A stretch of 10,218 nucleotides of DNA from an uncultured Kiritimatiellota bacterium. GTDB taxonomy: Bacteria > Verrucomicrobiota > Kiritimatiellia > RFP12 > UBA1067. The translations under genes and the position numbers were made by a program. The stretch is taken from assembly GCA_934675625.1 (NCBI GenBank), contig CAKURH010000113.1, positions 1 to 10,218 on the forward strand. Reading direction: 5' to 3'. The notes under the pieces were generated by a model. It saw only the letters and a list, made by a program, of their open reading frames with translations, was not told the origin of the DNA and did no database searches. The number at the start of each line of letters is the position of its first letter. Position 1 is the stretch's first letter. Of this stretch, positions 8,401 through 10,218 are shown piece after piece.

Positions 8401-8523
8401 CGTGAACGCGGGGTCTTCGAGGCGTCCGAGCCCGAAGTAGCTGCGCACGCCCGCCACCGCCAGCGCGGCGGCGAGGCAGACCGTCACGGTCTTCTTCCGA
8501 AAGCAGAGTTCAGCGAGGTTCAT
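5434..8523 (-). CDS. RND-family efflux permease (AcrB/HAE1 type)
   Basis: This 1029-residue inner-membrane proton-driven exporter is full length for the family. A first transmembrane helix at about 11-30 is followed by a large periplasmic porter region, helices 2-6 (about 335-485), a linker, helix 7 (about 524-544), a second periplasmic region and helices 8-12 (about 865-1012). The helix-4 motif reads GMLVDNAIV, so the Asp pair of AcrB (407/408) is Asp397-Asn398 here. The helix-10 lysine (AcrB Lys940) is retained as Lys927 in QVKNAIVLMDE. The motif RLRPVANASLTTVLGMIPL is typical. The usual partner genes, a membrane-fusion protein and an outer-membrane channel, are not in the window, so the pump must use distant partners or is an orphan. 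It is the first gene of the operon, with its own promoter and structured leader. The substrate is unknown. Confidence 0.93.
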   Translation of the reverse strand: MNLAELCFRKKTVTVCLAAALAVAGVRSYFGLGRLEDPAFTIRSAQIVTSYPGATASEVAARVTDPIETAVQRLGRVKHVTSTSSPGRSIVTVELRDDLAGDELPRVWNELRHKVGDVQGELPQGCAPPVVNDDYGDVYGVFYAISGDGYAPAELKEHAKLLRRELLLCEDVAKIDILGDRRQIVSLEIPRVKIAALGLTPEKIAAALAGHTTPSDAGNLRVGDKCIRLDLVPDVTSLDGLSDVLVADGVYLGDVCTFRFDYADPPSVLVRRNGKPCLALGISTKKDGNVITMGRAVERRMRELLPTTPIGIEVDVISHQATSVETAVGGFVANLVESVLLVIAVLLFTMGLRAGLVIGGILVLTVLGTVWVMDLCGLIFERISLGAFIIALGMLVDNAIVITEAVLVAGRQGRSRRDAAIAVVRQTQWALLGGTAIAVLSFAPIGAAQNATGEYCRSLFLVIAIALLLSWVLAVTVTPLLAAWGLGEKGERKKEAGSSAEADPYGGVFFRGYRRALEWCIDNRWLTLLALVCLLVASVAGFARVKRNFFPDSTRPQFMVHVWMPEGTFITKTDQRVAKVSAFIEKLDGVTGVSSFTGQGALRFLLTYSPEEPNAAYGLLLVDVADGDAMAELMRRIESAAPALVPDAEVSCQRFVLGPGDSHKIQMRILGPDPQKLRSFGDAALAILRADGRLKDVQSDWRNRAELVEPVVSEERAAKLGLSRSDVARAFRLATDGVSVGTYQLGDEALPIVLRAKKDERDTLSGVNAAWAWSSSRGISVPLAQVVDRERLTSEERRLKRRDRTPCLTVMANPSEGETAASAFARVRPALDAFAARLPAGYRAEYGGEYEDAKEANEKLAPSFLPLAVAMAFIVLMLFDSVKKTLVIVLTLPLIVVGVVAGLLAFGQPFGFMALLGFLSLVGMQVKNAIVLMDEIGANQARGLDVYRAVVEAGVSRLRPVANASLTTVLGMIPLLTDAFYVAMAVTIMVGLAFATVLTMVVIPVNYALVFRVRNIHSTSTPQEKGNET

Positions 8524-8524
8524 G

Positions 8525-8576
8525 GTTTCAGCAGTCGCGCCCTTCCGGCTGAAACGGACGAGCGTCCCCCTCAGCC
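8525..8576 (-). promoter_or_regulatory. Leader of the RND gene with two mutually exclusive hairpins
   Basis: In the transcript, GGCTGA (8576-8571) can pair with TCAGCC (8552-8547), enclosing an inner GGACG/CGTCC stem. Alternatively GTTTCAGC (8555-8548) can pair perfectly over 8 bp with GCTGAAAC (8532-8525), which ends one base before the ATG. The segment 8555-8547 is shared, so only one structure can form. The purine-rich GGAAGGG that might act as ribosome-binding site lies in the loop of the second structure. A translational switch is inferred from base pairing alone; no known riboswitch class is recognised. Confidence 0.4.
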
Positions 8577-8589
8577 TTTATCCAGCGAC

Positions 8590-8598
8590 ATTATACCA
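8590..8598 (-). promoter_or_regulatory. Extended -10 promoter of the RND operon
   Basis: The minus strand reads TGGTATAAT at 8598-8590, a perfect extended -10. No good -35 is seen 16-18 bp upstream (a C-rich stretch occupies it), which is compatible with extended -10 promoters or with activator dependence. The start of transcription would be near 8583, giving a leader of about 60 bases. Confidence 0.6.
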
Positions 8599-8621
8599 AA
8601 ATCCAGCCCCGCAGGGGGAAA

Positions 8622-8634
8622 AACTACTGTAGTT
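8622..8634. promoter_or_regulatory. 13-bp palindrome upstream of the RND promoter, candidate operator
   Basis: AACTAC and GTAGTT flank a single T, giving a perfect 6-bp dyad about 27 bp upstream of the -10 element, at roughly -39 to -51 from the predicted start. Position and symmetry suit a dimeric regulator. No regulator gene is adjacent, so this is a candidate only. Confidence 0.35.
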
Positions 8635-8642
8635 GCTTTCGC

Positions 8643-8766
8643 TGAACACGGAGATGGCGGAGTTTGAGAGACTCGGAGAGTTGGCAGGTGTCGCTGGCTC
8701 GACAGTTTGGCAGCCCCCCTCAAGAACCTTCTCCGTGTCTTCCATTCTCCGTTCTCTCCGTGTTCA
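8643..8766. repeat. Cluster of ACACGGAGA repeats in inverted and direct orientation
   Basis: TGAACACGGAGA at 8643-8654 is exactly inverted at 8755-8766, and similarity continues beyond it (CGGAG a few bases further on both arms). Another inverted copy, TTCTCCGTGTCTTCC, lies at about 8730-8744, and CTCCGTTCTC lies between. The core recurs at 10104-10116. The rest of 8524-8927 holds the promoter and leader of the RND gene and a gene remnant. A small hairpin, TGTCG/CGACA, is seen near 8689-8705. Confidence 0.65.
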
Positions 8767-8916
8767 ACGCCGTAGGCGCCTGTGCGTCACCGTCTCCGGC
8801 CCCCACGTCGTCGGCGTCGACGGGTCGCGCTCCGGGTTCGGCGCGTAGGCGAAGTCCCGGTCGTCCGGGTACGGCCCGACCGTGAAGAGCCACCAGTCCG
8901 TCCCCGTGCGCGTCAC
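8764..8916 (-). pseudogene. 3' remnant of a GC-rich gene, possibly pseudopilin-like
   Basis: Reading the minus strand from GTG 8916 to TGA 8764 gives 50 residues with coding character unlike random DNA: TDWWLFTVGPYPDDRDFAY, then an Asp/Pro/Thr-rich tail ending in RRLRR. The frame can be followed upstream only to about 8934, where it meets the AT-rich gene pair and loses coding character. The GPxxDRDF-type pattern near the C-terminus resembles the tails of pseudopilin-like proteins common in PVC bacteria, but this is an impression from memory and not an established match. No start region or domain is left. The stop codon lies inside an ACACGGAGA repeat arm. The simplest reading is a host gene truncated when the neighbouring AT-rich pair arrived. 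Confidence 0.4.
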
Positions 8917-8927
8917 CGCTACGACCT

Positions 8928-9413
8928 TTAGGGGGCTTCTTTCGTGGATTTTGCTCCGCCTTTCTTCCCTTTCTCCAAATGGGTGATGACAACCTCTATC
9001 TTTTCCGTTCTTTGATGGCCACCAGGAGCAACGACAAAGTTCTTCAACATGTCAACTTGCTGGGAAATGAAATCCATTCTATCCTTCTCGGCTTTTCGGT
9101 TTTCCCGCGCAATCCCCAAAACATAATGGCAATAGATAAAATACAGCAACAGGAGAATAAATGCGAAACCAAGGCACAACATAAGCACGGGCATCGGATG
9201 ATAGTGCAAGATCTCGAGCGTCCAAGGTTTCGTCATCAGAAAAATTTCTGCCCAATTGCAAAATTCCACACCGAGTACAGCCCCTATCAGCATCAATACA
9301 ATTGTTACAAATGCAATCCACCCATACTTTGGACACGACGGCAGTTCTATCTTTTCACGCGAAATCTTCACGCTAATCGTCAACCCTGCCTTTTCAGTTT
9401 TCTCATCATTCAT
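8928..9413 (-). CDS. Unrecognised small membrane protein with two transmembrane helices
   Basis: I do not recognise this 161-residue protein. The N-terminus (1-30) is charged. Two hydrophobic helices follow at about 31-50 and 74-98, then a charged helical segment (about 100-125, rich in Arg, Glu, Lys and Asp, possibly coiled coil) and a Lys-rich tail. Both ends are predicted to lie in the cytoplasm, with a loop of about 23 residues outside. The ATG at 9413 is chosen over upstream in-frame codons because AGGAGG lies 7 bases before it. It begins 2 bases after the stop of the preceding gene, whose last codons carry that Shine-Dalgarno, so the two are translationally coupled. Base composition is much more AT-rich than the four-gene operon, suggesting transfer. 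It could be the second half of a two-component membrane module; no function is assigned. Confidence 0.75.
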   Translation of the reverse strand: MNDEKTEKAGLTISVKISREKIELPSCPKYGWIAFVTIVLMLIGAVLGVEFCNWAEIFLMTKPWTLEILHYHPMPVLMLCLGFAFILLLLYFIYCHYVLGIARENRKAEKDRMDFISQQVDMLKNFVVAPGGHQRTEKIEVVITHLEKGKKGGAKSTKEAP

Positions 9414-9415
9414 TT

Positions 9416-9934
9416 TCAATCCTCCTCTTTCAATTCTTTCTTTGCGATTTTCCTCAACTTTTCCAGAGAGCCCTTGACTCCTGCACGCGCCCATTTCACG
9501 GTTTCGCTGATATCATGTGCTTTTGTCGTTTTAACCACGCATAAAGGCTTCTGATTCAACTCCCCGACAAATGTGCTTTTGTCGAGGCTTCCGTTGAAAA
9601 TGAAATCCGCCTCCTTGTTGAACAACTCCAAGTCGACAATCAACCACGACAAAGCCTCAAGGAACTCTTTGGACAAAGCGGCATCTGCGGCTTGCTGCCG
9701 AATATTCTTGTAGAAATCAACGGACATCCGCTTAAAACAAATCCGGCTGTTCACAAGCCCATTCGTTACCTGATCCAGAATGGAAAGGTTGTAATTGCAT
9801 TCCGCCACTGTGGCATTAAACAAACCTTTGCGGGCTTCTTTTCGACAGAACCAATCCCACAAAAGAGTTCCAATCATTGTCAGGACAGACCCAGCAAGTC
9901 CTGACAGCAAACTCATCGCGAGGCCGCTCTCCAT
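9416..9934 (-). CDS. Unrecognised membrane-anchored helical protein
   Basis: This 172-residue protein is not recognised. One hydrophobic helix at about residues 5-27 is followed by WDWFCRKEARK, which by the positive-inside rule places the rest in the cytoplasm. The remainder looks mostly helical, with no catalytic motif that I can see. The start is ambiguous. ATG 9934 has only a weak AGG about 10 bases upstream. An in-frame GTG at 9961 has AAGGAGG (9969-9963), but just one base away, which is too close; it would add nine residues. The gene heads an AT-rich pair with its own promoter near 10048, and its last codons encode the Shine-Dalgarno of the next gene. The pairing of a single-helix and a two-helix protein points to a joint membrane function, by inference only. 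Confidence 0.72.
   Translation of the reverse strand: MESGLAMSLLSGLAGSVLTMIGTLLWDWFCRKEARKGLFNATVAECNYNLSILDQVTNGLVNSRICFKRMSVDFYKNIRQQAADAALSKEFLEALSWLIVDLELFNKEADFIFNGSLDKSTFVGELNQKPLCVVKTTKAHDISETVKWARAGVKGSLEKLRKIAKKELKEED
9421..9426 (-). promoter_or_regulatory. Perfect Shine-Dalgarno that fixes the start of the two-helix protein
   Basis: AGGAGG on the minus strand lies 7 bases before ATG 9413 and overlaps the last codons of the upstream gene. It is the strongest ribosome-binding site in the window; most GC-rich genes here have weak ones. Confidence 0.85.
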
Positions 9935-10047
9935 TTCTATACTACCTGTTCTTTCTCCCACGCCTCCTTAAACCTCGGCCCTACTACTCGGCGCAGATGA
10001 AAAAGTGTGGGCCGTCTGACTCCCTCTCTTTGGAAATCACAAGATGA

Positions 10048-10076
10048 ATTATACCAAAAACCGCGTGAAACGCCAA
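10048..10076 (-). promoter_or_regulatory. Promoter of the AT-rich membrane-protein pair
   Basis: The minus strand carries TTGGCG (10076-10071, 4 of 6 to TTGACA), a 17-bp spacer and TATAAT (10053-10048) preceded by TGG. It is the best promoter in the window. Transcription would begin near 10041, leaving a leader of about 105 bases before ATG 9934. Confidence 0.65.
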
Positions 10077-10103
10077 ATATTTAACGATTTGTAAACAAAC
10101 TTA

Positions 10104-10116
10104 ACTCCGTGTCAAC
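10104..10116. repeat. Further copy of the ACACGGAG-type repeat
   Basis: ACTCCGTGTCAAC on the plus strand matches the core of the repeat arms at 8730-8744 and 8755-8766 in the same orientation. With those it brackets the AT-rich gene pair and the gene remnant. The core is short, so a chance match is possible. Confidence 0.4.
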
Positions 10117-10177
10117 CAAATCGGCTCCTCTGCGCCCACTGTGCGCCCCCTCCTATGAGAACAAAAGTCAATAGGCT

Positions 10178-10195
10178 AAATCGCCTTGGCGATTT
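10178..10195. other. Perfect 8-bp hairpin near the right end
   Basis: AAATCGCC and GGCGATTT form a perfect inverted repeat around TT. It could terminate a gene lying beyond the right edge, but no clear T-run follows on either strand. The segment 9962-10218 otherwise shows only the promoter, one repeat copy and AT-rich DNA, with no gene that I can support. Confidence 0.35.
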
Positions 10196-10218
10196 CCGCT
10201 GTCCCCTTCCGGGCGCCT

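Noticed and set aside
5473..8667. Open frame of 1064 codons on the plus strand opposite the RND gene
   Set aside because: An antisense shadow: extreme Arg/Asp/Glu composition and no domain, against complete RND motifs on the minus strand.
8720..8992. 90-codon minus-strand frame overlapping the end of the two-helix gene
   Set aside because: It runs through the gene end, the remnant in a different frame and the repeats; it shows no coding character of its own.
8979..9554. Plus-strand frame of 191 codons opposite the AT-rich genes
   Set aside because: The minus-strand pair has a promoter, a perfect Shine-Dalgarno and hydrophobic helices; the plus frame has none of these.
9984..10040. Possible 18-codon upstream ORF (GTG start) in the leader of the AT-rich pair
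   Set aside because: It starts about one base after the predicted transcription start, has no ribosome-binding site and no recognisable sequence; too weak to list as a gene.
1..10218. CRISPR array, tRNA, rRNA or transposase
   Set aside because: No regularly spaced repeats, no cloverleaf or rRNA segments and no transposase motif were seen; the ACACGGAGA copies are too few and irregular for CRISPR.

Overview
The window is a GC-rich bacterial chromosome segment in which every convincing gene lies on the minus strand, so transcription runs from high to low coordinates. The mix suggests a free-living or gut-associated member of the PVC group (Verrucomicrobiota, Kiritimatiellae or Lentisphaerae). 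It combines a secreted clan-A glycoside hydrolase, a pseudopilin-G-like protein with an atypical N-terminus, an RND pump, and intergenic 'ACACGGAGA' repeats. This placement is inference; no rRNA or other phylogenetic marker is present.

Layout in the direction of transcription. (1) At 10218-9935 there is a non-coding end with a perfect hairpin, one copy of the ACACGGAG-type repeat and a good sigma70-like promoter (TTGGCG, 17 bp, TATAAT). (2) At 9934-8928 two visibly AT-rich genes for small membrane proteins are tightly coupled (2-base gap, perfect AGGAGG Shine-Dalgarno). I do not recognise either; they look like a horizontally acquired pair. (3) At 8927-8524 there is no intact gene. It holds a GC-rich 3' remnant of a reading frame (8916-8764), a cluster of direct and inverted ACACGGAGA repeats, a 13-bp palindrome, an extended -10 promoter, and a leader with two mutually exclusive hairpins just before the next gene.

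(4) At 8523-2463 four genes form a compact operon: an RND efflux permease, pyrimidine-nucleoside phosphorylase (ATGA overlap), a GspG-like pseudopilin-domain protein (2-base gap) and an RluD-type 23S rRNA pseudouridine synthase (12-base gap). The functions do not form one pathway, so the operon mixes housekeeping and transport. (5) At 2462-2371 lies a regulatory region with two 11-bp direct repeats upstream of a TGATATAAT promoter. (6) At 2370-132 is a secreted glycoside hydrolase. Its 5' end contains a run of 14 C (coding strand) that puts the only good ATG one base out of frame with the enzyme. (7) At 131-1 is a non-coding AT-rich tail with one hairpin.

The most notable points are the homopolymer-disrupted start of the hydrolase, the alternative-pairing leader of the RND gene, the unrecognised AT-rich membrane-protein pair next to a truncated gene, and the shared TGNTATAAT promoter form before all three transcription units.
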